From NCBI GenBank assembly GCA_965209015.1, contig OZ242367.1, positions 1,612,001-1,676,000 of the forward strand: 64,000 nucleotides of DNA, written 5' to 3'. How positions within the stretch are numbered: position 1 is the stretch's first letter; the number at the start of each line of letters is the position of its first letter. Positions 53,601-62,800 of this stretch are shown one piece after another. The translations under genes were made by a program, and so were the position numbers. Under the pieces are notes generated by a model, which saw only the letters and a list, made by a program, of their open reading frames with translations, made no database searches and was not told the DNA's origin. This DNA comes from Bin80 sp965209015 (GTDB taxonomy: Bacteria > Bacteroidota > Rhodothermia > Rhodothermales > Bin80).

Positions 53601-56049
53601 TTTCTTCTCCTTCAAATAATTGATCGTCTATGATCTCCATTTCAAGGATTGCCGTCCTATTCCCCGCAGGGATTTGTAAAGGATTCTGAGGTAGCGTATA
53701 GTCTATCTGTTCTGTGGCAGTCAATCCAATCGTTTGAACTTGCAGATTCAGGTCAAATGGCGCTGCCGGGGTGATCTCAATTGGCACCGAAGCTGTCCCC
53801 GCATCTTCGGAAACCGTCAGATTCTGAATCGCCAATGTAATCAAGTCATCGTTATCTAGAATCGTAAGGTAGGTCCCGATCTTGCCCGATCCAAGTGCCG
53901 GGCTTTCGCCGGTAATCAAGATCGTCTCCGCTGGTTCATGAATCAAATCATCTAATGGCATCAAGTCAAAGGTTGCAATACCTACAGTCCCATTCGCCGG
54001 AATCGTCAGGTCAATCGGGGATACGGCTTCATAGTCGGTTCCTGCCACGGCAGAGCCATCACTTACCGAAACGGTCACCTCAGTGTCTTCACTGCTCGGA
54101 GTATCCAGCATCGCCGTCACCGTGACCTCCGTACTTCCTGCGTCTTCATTCAACTCAAAAGGATCCAAGTCAAGCGTGACACCGGCGGCCTCGTCATCAT
54201 TCAGAATCGTCAACGTCATATCCGAGGGGCCGGTTACATCTTGCCTATTTGTCACCTGACCGCGCACGGTCACCGTCTTATTCGGGGCATCTACATCATT
54301 GTCCGCCGCCGTGATCGTGACTGTTCCTGTACTGGTCATTTCTCCTGATTCAATCCTGAGCGTCTGGTTGGAACTCAACGTGTAATCCCCTGTCGTAGCA
54401 GGTGAATCTGGGACCGCAGACACTTCAACCACCGTCTCCACAGTTGATGCGGAGCTCAGACTCGCGGTAATTAGCGTGTGCCCATCAGCTTCGGAAATCG
54501 CAGTCGGAGTTAATATCAGCATCACTTCTGGGGTGGTGTCTACATCAGAGAGTGTAAGTGTGGCTGGGCTCACCTGTAGGCGGCCCACCCGTATCGTCCC
54601 CGTAACCAGAACTGTTTCGTCTGGCTCACCCAGGTCATCAGGGATTGGAGTGAACGTAAACGTCTCCGTTCCCTCTATTTCGTTTGCCGGAATCGTCAAG
54701 GTAAACGAGGGTACGGCGAAATAGTCCGTCCCTGCAATGGCCGTTTCATCTTCCACCGAAATAGCTACCCTCGTATTAGTACCTCGCGCAATATCTAACG
54801 TTGCCGTCACCGTAACCTGCTCACTTCCAGCACCTTCATTTACCTCGGGGGGTGCCACTGAGAGAGTAACTTCCTGGGCCGTGTCATCATCCAGAATCGT
54901 CAAGAACACATACTCTGGATCCTCCACTCCTTGCGCATTCATCATCTGGCCCCTCACGATCACCCTCTTATCTGGACCATCTATTCGATTATCCAGGGCC
55001 ATGATCGTAACCAGCCCTGTACTCTTGGTTTCTCCCGCCTCAATCGTAAGCGTGACGTTAGAACTCAATGTGTAATCTGCGGGAGACACCGGAGCAACCA
55101 ATATATCGATCATCGTGTCCTCGCTCAATACATCGTTTAGGGATGCCCTAACTGTCGTGATTCCCCCTGATTCCATAATGGTGGACGGATCTAAATTTAG
55201 AGTCACGATCGGTTTCAGATCCTCACAGGAGACAGGATAAGGGTCAGGATAAGTATTAAGCCTAATCTTCCCTATACTTGACAGATCTAGAATCTTTTGA
55301 GGCAGGCACTTAATGGGATTACCATTAACACTAACGGTCAGTGGTGACTCTGTTTGGATACCATCAACATCAAAGATATTCTCAGGCAGAGTGGTGAGAG
55401 AATTCCTGTGTAAGAACAGTTCTTTCAAACTGCGAAGATCTGCAAAGATATTCTCATGGAGGGTTTCAAGAGAATTATCAAATAAATCAAGGCGCTCCAA
55501 ACCGTAGAGACCTATAAAGACATCCTCACGCAGTTCGTTGAGAGAATTCCTATCTAAATACAGTTGTTTCAGACTAGAAGAGGGGCCTGCAAAGATACCC
55601 TCAGGCAGTTCGTCGAGAGAGTTTTTACTGAGATCAATACTTTCCAAACTGGAGGGACCTACAAATAGATTTTTGGGCAACTCATTGAGACCATTGCCTG
55701 CCAGCCCCAACCTTTTCAGGCTGGAGAGATGATAAAAAATATCTTCGGGTAGATCTATGCTGGGATGACCTTCTAGTTGCAACACGTTCAATCCGGAGAG
55801 TCCGGCAAAGTCATCTTTCTCTATTGATTCGATCCCAGTATTCTGTATATCCAAACTTTTGATTACTGATAACTGGTCGGCGGTAACGGTTGCACATTCG
55901 CTTTGATTTGGAATTGCACTGAGAATTTTGTCCCTGACTTGCGGAGTTCGACCGCAAATATCTACTGTTTGCGCCGTGCTATCCAGCACAAAGAACATCA
56001 GAAAAAAACTGACGATCACTCCCAGACATTTAGAGGGTAATCTTTGCAT
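50671..56049 (-). CDS. Giant LRR / Calx-beta / autotransporter-barrel surface protein
   Basis: A 1792-residue surface protein. The signal peptide ends at DSTAQ, and an N-terminal cap ICGRTPQVRDKIL with cysteines follows. About seven leucine-rich repeats lie at 60-250 (SLKRLGLAGNGLNELPKNLF type, 24 residues). Around ten tandem Calx-beta modules of about 105-115 residues span 280-1385; most contain SAVAGTDYEAV-like and EPTETFRVRLSG-like motifs and end in ILDNDD or TIQDDD. The last ~400 residues (about 1395-1792) read like a type V beta-barrel, with YTQGGWSVWGQGAFTRMRG and a final MDLKW aromatic. An adhesin or large surface scaffold is likely. Its GC varies sharply along the gene, from 37-52% in sampled N-terminal lines to 58-62% in the barrel. 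Confidence 0.85.
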   Translation of the reverse strand: MQRLPSKCLGVIVSFFLMFFVLDSTAQTVDICGRTPQVRDKILSAIPNQSECATVTADQLSVIKSLDIQNTGIESIEKDDFAGLSGLNVLQLEGHPSIDLPEDIFYHLSSLKRLGLAGNGLNELPKNLFVGPSSLESIDLSKNSLDELPEGIFAGPSSSLKQLYLDRNSLNELREDVFIGLYGLERLDLFDNSLETLHENIFADLRSLKELFLHRNSLTTLPENIFDVDGIQTESPLTVSVNGNPIKCLPQKILDLSSIGKIRLNTYPDPYPVSCEDLKPIVTLNLDPSTIMESGGITTVRASLNDVLSEDTMIDILVAPVSPADYTLSSNVTLTIEAGETKSTGLVTIMALDNRIDGPDKRVIVRGQMMNAQGVEDPEYVFLTILDDDTAQEVTLSVAPPEVNEGAGSEQVTVTATLDIARGTNTRVAISVEDETAIAGTDYFAVPSFTLTIPANEIEGTETFTFTPIPDDLGEPDETVLVTGTIRVGRLQVSPATLTLSDVDTTPEVMLILTPTAISEADGHTLITASLSSASTVETVVEVSAVPDSPATTGDYTLSSNQTLRIESGEMTSTGTVTITAADNDVDAPNKTVTVRGQVTNRQDVTGPSDMTLTILNDDEAAGVTLDLDPFELNEDAGSTEVTVTAMLDTPSSEDTEVTVSVSDGSAVAGTDYEAVSPIDLTIPANGTVGIATFDLMPLDDLIHEPAETILITGESPALGSGKIGTYLTILDNDDLITLAIQNLTVSEDAGTASVPIEITPAAPFDLNLQVQTIGLTATEQIDYTLPQNPLQIPAGNRTAILEMEIIDDQLFEGEETFQIRLMETAGVMLDPGEATVTIEDNDVYRLRVEDASALESEQELTFVVTLDPPNPVQTVHVAFETVAETAMESLDYMYQRGVLEFPPDTPRREVSVPIIDDTEEEIEETFFLQLSAPKHAELVDAKATGTIRDDDALPIVNIEGLVTVSEDAGEARFAVTLSRTLPGRDTEVEFSVTDETANASLDYQVQTQSPLRFISGETRKYIEIQILDDEIHEEEETFRVQLRGAQNGVLGEFEAQGVIVDNEDPVMVRIRDVEVTESAPEAVFAVELSGQDSKPMTFTYTTEDGSAVAGDDYEAVTGEITFEPGELLQEIRVPIIDDLETEPTETFRVRLSGDGLSDGEAQGTIQDDDAPLTVSIHDESASEGAGSLLLPVRLNRVSSQLVTVQFASSDETANAESDYVASRGIVIFERGSTEGKIRIQVLEDSEVESEETFHVMLSNARHATIAQGTGTGTILDNDGNPGVSVQGVTVSSRAATFDVRLSIPSTLPVLVSYASEDGSAQAGKDYEPVAGQVIFVPGELSKTIEVKLLSDEPVWEAKTFSLVLLSAMNAEIHEARTEAVMEEESEESIQNAYVSRVLRTWASQVVEALSRRMEGLAQCRVPDPSWLRYGTERRSLGQIFSGCGAEYTQGGWSVWGQGAFTRMRGSDGALSLRSDVTTLLVGADYAWSQGWMAGLLAAQSWDQGEYETPTRSGTASSQLMGLYPYVSYQTGTGMRTWVLLGLGRGETEVDMLESEVDAALVALGLTGTLTEGTTGRLSYEVDAFWATADVENRSNLGVRRVRAGVEGSLRFGPGLQPYMEAALRQDGGDAETGVGIELGGGVRWSTSRLRAELGGRTLMLHTDEGMREWGLMGAIEYGSPGGLGPSMRVRPLWGNVYGGNLWRETPLHSMGQGRTDQRVEMELGYGTPIKKSLGRSIVGMTVDPSGRAYRVGYNLHMKKGLQFSVATTARTIEANEPLLSYGISARMDLKW

Positions 56050-56855
56050 GATTTTGATACGTCAGAGGATAATGCAAGATAATCTATTATTTACAAGTGG
56101 GAGCACGAATGAGATGGGTTTTATGAGGAATGTTTATTGCAGGCAAGAGCCTAACCTTTCACGGTGAGATGGGATTCCACCACGAACTTTGTGGATAGAA
56201 GTTGTGGCCTCCACAGAAGAATAGAAGTGCACTTCTGAATTTTCAGATATTCTATGATCTGTTCCGATCATCTTGACTTTTTGGGTTTTTCCGTTCACAT
56301 TGGTCGGCTTTGATGTTTGCTCTCTGTGGTAAGCCATCATAGACTCAATCAAAATATAGCCACAATATCTTGGTAAAATCGTAACTATCTTGATCCCTGA
56401 AGAAGACTCAATCAGCGGAATCAGACCGCGAACAAAACACCTGATATTGAAACCAGCCCAGATGAGGCCAGAACTGTTCCTCGCAATGACCACACAACAT
56501 CCCTGTTCTATTGGTCTCTGGGCAGACAAGATACCCTCTCTTGTGAGGAAAAAATACCAATCTATACTCCCATATATCCATGGTTACCTAGTCAGCCTAC
56601 CGATCAGTACCGCCCCCCCCCAAATATATCTCAACATTGAATCTATGAGGCTACTTAACATGAGTAACGAGTAATTTTAGCTCAAACAGAGTAACTCATT
56701 CCAAACAAACCGAGATAGGACCGGCAAGTTTACAACCTGCTCAGTCAGAAAAGGTTGTGTTCCTACATCCCATGTCAACCACGATCCTGCCACGGGAACA
56801 GGCAGAGTAAGGCAGTGAAGGTGATAGAAAATTTTGATTTAAGAATCAATGAGGA
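56050..56855. other. 806-base gap upstream of the LRR/Calx-beta gene
   Basis: It separates two minus-strand genes and must hold the promoter of the giant surface-protein gene near 56050-56150. Readings of 131 residues (minus, 56134-56529) and 94 residues (plus, 56390-56674) are the longest. Neither resembles a known family and both have poor composition. A run of nine C residues lies at 56613-56621. There is no clear insertion sequence, although the region could be a decayed one. Confidence 0.4.
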
Positions 56856-58136
56856 TTAAAAATTCGTTTGAAATCCCAGTGTAGGCTCAAACCTTCGTTG
56901 AACCAAGTAATGGAGGCCGGATCCAATAGGTTCAAAAGTATATCTGGCCTCCGCTCGGAGAAAAATGGATCCCCGGATCTGAATTACGGTTGCAAAAAGT
57001 AATGCACTCTGTTCCGAGAAAGCGGTGAATATATCCGAGAATCTCCGCTCCCCTAAACGATCCACACCAACTTCAAGATGATTAAAGGTGCTGTTTCTCA
57101 TGAAAAGACGGAAATAAAATTCACTCAATGGCTGTGAACCAAAGTGTCTGCGCCAGCTGTATGCAATCCAAAATGACTCCCCAAGCTGAAGTTCCAGTTC
57201 TGTTAACAGATCATTCACGCCACGAGCTTCCTCCAAAGTTAAGCCGGTGAAATCACTTGGTTTAATGTGTTCCAGATCCGAATCGCCACGAATAATACGG
57301 TTCCGGGGGTTACTTACACTGAATAATGTCCCAATGTAGCCGGGAATAAAATGACGACTGCTGTAGAAGGCTCCGACTCTTAGTCTGAAGCTCAGGACAT
57401 CCAGAAAACCGGAACTACGTATATCTGCACCCAAAGCTAGGCCGTCCCCATATGTTGTATACCATGCATAGCTGGCATAAGGAGCGAATACTACGCGAGC
57501 TGTTTCAAATATCTCGCTCTCAAGATCAATACTCCAAGCAGCAAGTTTGGTGGGGGAATGGCTCGCATAATTGATTCCAAGCTGGCTGGCATATGGGAGA
57601 TCCAAACTTACTCTGCCACCAACTAAGTTGTCCAAAAATAAATCGGCGGTAAACCCACTGAACCCAACTCTTCCATTGGTCCAGGCCAGTTCAAGTCCTA
57701 TGGTTCGAGCATCCCAAGAGGTTGAAGAGCGGTAATGATTAACGACATGTCCTATTCCAAGTCGTAGATCACGAATGTGGCCGATACGTACATACAGCTG
57801 GTCGGTTTGGATGCGTGCATATCGAATTAGACGCAATATATCGTAGGCTTCGTCCCAATCTGGATTGTATCGTCCGAGAGGTCCCTGTCTCATATCTCCT
57901 CTCAACTGTATTCCAAATGGATGACGGGCAACCTCAAGGTTTAGTAATGCTATGCCTCTCCATTGTGGACCAATTAGGGAAAATCCTGCCATCCCGCTAA
58001 TCTGTCTATGCGTCTGCCACCGCTGCCTCACAAGTATTTCTGACAGCTGGTTCATGGATCCAAAGCCGCTCTGTGCCGCACATTCCGTGAACGAGATCCA
58101 TAGAAAAATGAAACTAACACTAAGAAACCTAAACAT
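56856..58136 (-). CDS. Outer-membrane beta-barrel protein of unknown function
   Basis: A 426-residue exported protein. I take the ATG at 58136 because MFRFLSVSFIFLWISFTECA is a clean signal peptide; an upstream in-frame start at 58187 would bury it. The rest is a chain of amphipathic strands rich in Tyr, Trp, Arg and Gly (LYVRIGHIRDLRLGIGHVV, FAPYASYAWYTTYGDGLAL) and ends EPTLGFQTNF with a terminal Phe. No plug or other domain is seen. It is conserved-looking but unnamed. It is divergent from the LON-domain gene 62 bases away. Confidence 0.72.
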   Translation of the reverse strand: MFRFLSVSFIFLWISFTECAAQSGFGSMNQLSEILVRQRWQTHRQISGMAGFSLIGPQWRGIALLNLEVARHPFGIQLRGDMRQGPLGRYNPDWDEAYDILRLIRYARIQTDQLYVRIGHIRDLRLGIGHVVNHYRSSTSWDARTIGLELAWTNGRVGFSGFTADLFLDNLVGGRVSLDLPYASQLGINYASHSPTKLAAWSIDLESEIFETARVVFAPYASYAWYTTYGDGLALGADIRSSGFLDVLSFRLRVGAFYSSRHFIPGYIGTLFSVSNPRNRIIRGDSDLEHIKPSDFTGLTLEEARGVNDLLTELELQLGESFWIAYSWRRHFGSQPLSEFYFRLFMRNSTFNHLEVGVDRLGERRFSDIFTAFSEQSALLFATVIQIRGSIFLRAEARYTFEPIGSGLHYLVQRRFEPTLGFQTNF

Positions 58137-58198
58137 AATTGAATTGAACAATAAGGAACCTAGGAAACACAGATGCTGTACTCTCATACGAACCTACA

Positions 58199-58843
58199 AT
58201 GAGCGAGAATTTTCCAAATAGGCTCGGACTCTTTCTCTTGGAGACAGTACTGTATCCTGGTGAGCAGAAGAATCTACATGTCTTTGAGCCAAGATACAAG
58301 GAAATGGTAGCTACTTGCCTTGCCGACCAGATTCCGTTTGTGATCGTGCGCGGGAATGAAAGACACATAAGAGAGATTGGTTGTGTTGCTCAGATTGAAC
58401 GAGTACTTGCACAATATGCAGATGGACGAGTAGATATTGCTGTTGAAGGAGTTCAGCGGGTTCAAATAATTCAAATAGATCGGTCCAAGTTATATCAACG
58501 GGGAAGCTTAGAGAAATACAGTGATACGACTGAATTAGTGTCTGTTTTCGCCAGAGAGCAGTTGATTGCGAAGCACATCAAACTTTTAGAAATTGCTGGT
58601 CGAACCGTAGATCCTCAATACTATAACTCTAACCAATGCGTTTCATGGTTGATCGGACGTAACTGCGGCCTCTCACTGGATCAACGACAGAACTTGCTTG
58701 AGATACAAAGTGAGAATGAACGTATTCAGTTCTTGGTAGATTACCTCTCAGAGTTAATCCCAAAAGTCGTCGAAAAATGGGAAATTCGTTCTCGGATCAT
58801 GTCAAATGGGCATTTCAAGGACTTCCCGGATGGGGAAGACTAA
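58199..58843 (+). CDS. LON peptidase substrate-binding domain protein
   Basis: A 214-residue protein that is only the N-terminal LON domain, without the AAA+ or protease parts. It opens RLGLFLLETVLYPGEQKNLHVFEPRYKEMV and contains GCVAQIERVLAQYADGRVDIAV with VEGVQRV. The C-terminal half is helical. Such stand-alone proteins are widespread; a role in binding unfolded proteins is assumed from the family. Its stop is directly followed by the MBL gene, so they form an operon. Confidence 0.88.
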   Translation: MSENFPNRLGLFLLETVLYPGEQKNLHVFEPRYKEMVATCLADQIPFVIVRGNERHIREIGCVAQIERVLAQYADGRVDIAVEGVQRVQIIQIDRSKLYQRGSLEKYSDTTELVSVFAREQLIAKHIKLLEIAGRTVDPQYYNSNQCVSWLIGRNCGLSLDQRQNLLEIQSENERIQFLVDYLSELIPKVVEKWEIRSRIMSNGHFKDFPDGED

Positions 58844-59701
58844 GTGGATATGCCGCGAATAGGTTTATATTCACTATACGAGATTCAGTGCGGTAGGTTT
58901 AGGTTGGATGGAGGTGCAATGTTTGGAATTATTCCACGTGTCTTATGGGCACGACGGATGATGCCAGATGACAGGAATCGCATCCACCTGTGTATGAGAT
59001 CACTACTTCTGGAAGGAGAGGAACGTGTAATATTGATCGATACCGGAGCAGGCAACAAGTATTCGGACCGTTTCCGAGATATCTATGCGATGGAAGAAAA
59101 TACGATTGATTCATCCTTAAAGAATGCTGGATACTGTGCTGATGATGTGACCGATGTAATTCTGACACATCTTCACTTTGATCACGCAGGTGGGAGCACG
59201 CATTACAAAGGTTCAGCAATTGTACCCAAATTCAAAAATGCGACCTACCATCTTCAACAGGAGCATCTTGAATCTGCCAGAAATCCAAATATCCGAGAGA
59301 GCGCCTCCTTTTTCTCAGATAACTTTGAACCACTCGTAGCCTCAGGTCAGCTAAAAACTCACAAGAAAGGGGGTAATATTTTTCCAGGGATAGAGTTGTT
59401 GGTGATGAATGGACATACGACTTCGCAACAACTAATCAAGATTAGCGGAAAAGAGGGAACCCTTGTGTTCTGTGCAGATCTACTCCCAACCATCCATCAC
59501 CTGCGAGGGCCATGGGTAATGGCCTATGATATAAGACCATTGATTACCGTCAAAGAAAAAGATCTTTTTCTTCGTGAGGCACTGTTACATCAGTGGCAGC
59601 TATTTTTTGAGCATGATCCCGAAGTTGCCGTAGCAGGCGTGTGTGAAACTCAGAAAGGGATCTCTACATGCTCTCCCAGACCGATAAATGAATTGTTTTA
59701 G
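58844..59701 (+). CDS. MBL-fold metal-dependent hydrolase
   Basis: A 285-residue metallo-beta-lactamase-fold hydrolase. The metal site is in VILTHLHFDHAGG (HxHxDH), with LIDTGAGNK before it. The second histidine is in VMNGHTTSQQ and the aspartate in VFCADLLPT, with a further His in TIHHL. This arrangement matches lactonase-like or general MBL hydrolases, and the substrate is unknown. The GTG at 58844 directly follows the LON-gene stop; an ATG at 58850 (MPRIGLYSL) is an alternative start. The two genes are certainly cotranscribed. Confidence 0.88.
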   Translation: MDMPRIGLYSLYEIQCGRFRLDGGAMFGIIPRVLWARRMMPDDRNRIHLCMRSLLLEGEERVILIDTGAGNKYSDRFRDIYAMEENTIDSSLKNAGYCADDVTDVILTHLHFDHAGGSTHYKGSAIVPKFKNATYHLQQEHLESARNPNIRESASFFSDNFEPLVASGQLKTHKKGGNIFPGIELLVMNGHTTSQQLIKISGKEGTLVFCADLLPTIHHLRGPWVMAYDIRPLITVKEKDLFLREALLHQWQLFFEHDPEVAVAGVCETQKGISTCSPRPINELF

Positions 59702-59833
59702 TTCTGGAACCAGAGAGGAAGGCGGGAGTTTATCTATCAAATTTAACCGTTATTCGATTGCCTGAACGTTACCTAGTGTGCATAGAGTGCGATATTTAGT
59801 CGTAGCGAGTCAACACCACAATCAAGTGCGCTC

Positions 59834-62800
59834 TTGGCGTTTATCAAACTGGTTTATCGAGTAAAGACATCTTTACTACATCTTTTGTTTGTGTTTTCGA
59901 TGGGTTTCAGCCTGTCGGTCAATGCACAAGATGCCTCTTTGGATCTCATAGAATCTGACCTCGGTCGTAGTCTCTTTGAATTGAACGTAGAGTGGGGGGA
60001 TACAGAGCCAAGTGTAGGGGGGCTTTTGGAGGTGACCACTGTGTTGGATCTTCCGTCTCTAGTTCAACCCAGTGTTCGTGTACTTGCCGCAGAATATGAT
60101 GAATATCCATTCGATCTGGTAGAGGGAATCGGTACTGAGGCTGCTTCCGTAGTTGGACTGGGCCTATCTCGAAAGCGACCAACTGGAACGCTCGTCGCTC
60201 GTCTAATCACTTACGATTCAACCTCTTTTAAGTTAAGGCGATATAGACATATGCGTATTGAGGTGACATATCCTGTCTCGCAATTTGCCAATAAGGACTA
60301 CGCTACCTCAGACAATCCACATTTAGATGTGAGCCGTAGCGTTCTCGCAGATGGGAATTTTATTAAGATTGCAATAGATGAAACTGGAGTGTATCGGATT
60401 GATCGCACTTTTCTTGAGTCACTGCCTGGGTTAGAATTATCCGCTAATAATATAGATCCAGAACAGATAAGAATTTTCGGGAATGGAGGAGTCCCTGTTC
60501 CCGCCCATAATAGTGCTCCTCGAATTGCAGATTTAGCAGAGAATCAGGTATTTGTACAAGGAGGCGGGGATGGTAGCTTTGATGAAGGAGATGCATTATG
60601 GTTCTTTGGTAAAGGCCCAAGCGGGTGGAAGAGTAAACAACTCACTGATTCAAGAGGACGACCTCTCAGAGACGCCAGTGGAGAACTCATTCGCGAATGG
60701 TCTCACTATGTACATCCATTTGATTCAACGAATTACTACTTTCTGGACATAGGAACCTCCCCAAGTCAAGCATATGTTCAGGAGACCTATCCAGATATTT
60801 CTCCATCGGTCACCCTTTCCGAAGTTGAGGGACGCTATTTTGTAGATCTTGATGAATATTTATGGGGTCGGGAAGGGGGACACTCTGGACATACTTGGGT
60901 TAGTACATTGATTCCAGGTGCAGGGCCTGGGCGCTCGGTCTTTGAAGAATTATTCTTGCCGGGATTCAGTGGTGGTACGATCAAATACCAAATTCGGGCA
61001 GCCATACAAAGTAATCCTGCCACAACGCTACATTATCGAGATGGAACCACTACACTTCACAGTGTGAACTACGGAACAACATTCAACTCTGTCACTTCAT
61101 CGATTGCACGTTCAGGGATCGCAGAATTTGAGCAGACGGTTGTTTCGGGGCAGACGATCAGTCTTGTTGCAGATCTTGAAGATCAAGTAGGAGGCCCTCA
61201 AGCTGCCCTTGACTGGGTCCGCGTGTTTTACCCAAAAGTATTACAGGCAGGGGAGACTCCTCTTCAATTTAGTACACCACTCGCTCAGATTGGTACGTTT
61301 ACATTCGTCCTACAAGGATTCAATTCTGAACCCATCATCCTTGACATTACAGAGCCAGGGTCTTACCGCTGGCTTGGTACCCAAGTCCAAGGTAGTGATT
61401 ATCTGATTCAGACCACCGTGACCTCCTTGGATCAACCTCGCGAATTTATTGCATTCTTCCCAGAACAGATTAAGTCCCTGAATGCAGCGACCGCATGTGG
61501 ATCGAACTGCGCTCTTTCGTCACAAAATCTGCATGGGATTCAGTCATGGCCTGATTTCGTGATTATCGCGCCCAGTCAATTTGTACCTTACGCTCGAGTT
61601 CTGGCAGACCGCAGGCAATCCGAAGGACTGAGTGTAGAGGTAGTTGATGTGTCTCAGATCTACAACGAATTTTCGGGTGGGCAACAGGATATTCGAGGCA
61701 TACGAGATTATTTGAAGTTTATCTATGATCGAAGTCCTGATGCAGACAGGTTATTGAAATATGTTCTCTTATTCGGAGATGGTCACTTTGACTACCGGAA
61801 CTTGGACGCGTCGGCTACATTTCCGAATCTGATCCCTCCGTTCCAGACAGAAGAGTCCTGGAACCCTGAAACGTCTTACACAACAGATGATTATTTCGGA
61901 TTACTGGATGATAACGAGGGGCTTTGGCCTTATATACAAGGTACCTTCTCTGGTCTGAGTACCGACCTCAATGAGCGTGTGGATGTGGGTATTGGTCGTT
62001 TTACGGTACATACAGTTGAGGAGGCACAGTTGATGATTGATAAAATTGAACACTACGAGAGCCCAGCCACATATGGTCAATGGCGGAACCGATATCTGTT
62101 TTTGGCAGATGATGGACCGACGGGAACCACCGGATCACAAGATGATCGGGACTTACACACCCAGAATACAGATGTGGTCGCGGTTGCTGTAGAGAAACTT
62201 GCTCCTGAAATCAACCAGCAGAAAATCTATGCTCTCTCCTATACACGGCAGTTTTTGAATACTTGGCGAATTCCCAAAGCACGTCAGGATTTGTTGTCTG
62301 CGATTGATGAGGGTACGTTAGTAGTGAACTACAGTGGTCATGGAGGCGAGCAAGCATTAGCGCAGGAAAATTTATTTAACGTTGAGGATTCCCGTACGCT
62401 ACAGAATTATGATGCACTCCCTGTTTTCATTACCGCAACCTGTTCATTTGGAAGATGGGATCTGGGAAATATGCAAACAGGGGCAGAGGAGCTCCTTCTC
62501 AATTCAGGAGGTGGAGCCATCGCTCTTCTGACTACCGTACGCACCGTGTACACATCTGGGGATGAAACAAGACTTAATGTTGGATTGAATGTAGCACTGA
62601 ACCAGCAGCTATTCAAGCGTGAACCCAATGGCCTGCTCCCACGCCTTGGAGATGCTTTACGAAGAACAAAGAATCAAAGGGTTGGCTATGAGGGAAATAA
62701 CCGCAAGTTCAACCTCTTGGGAGATCCAACTCTGCGTCTAGGACTTCCTTCAAATTACGCTGCTATCTCTACGATCAACCAAGTAGAAATTCAGAACACT

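Noticed and set aside
56134..56529. 131-residue minus-strand reading in the gap before the giant gene, considered as a transposase remnant
   Set aside because: No catalytic motif or inverted repeats could be found; identity cannot be supported.
56613..56621. Run of nine C residues, considered as a phase-variation tract
   Set aside because: It is about 560 bases upstream of the nearest start and not in a gene; no switching mechanism is visible.
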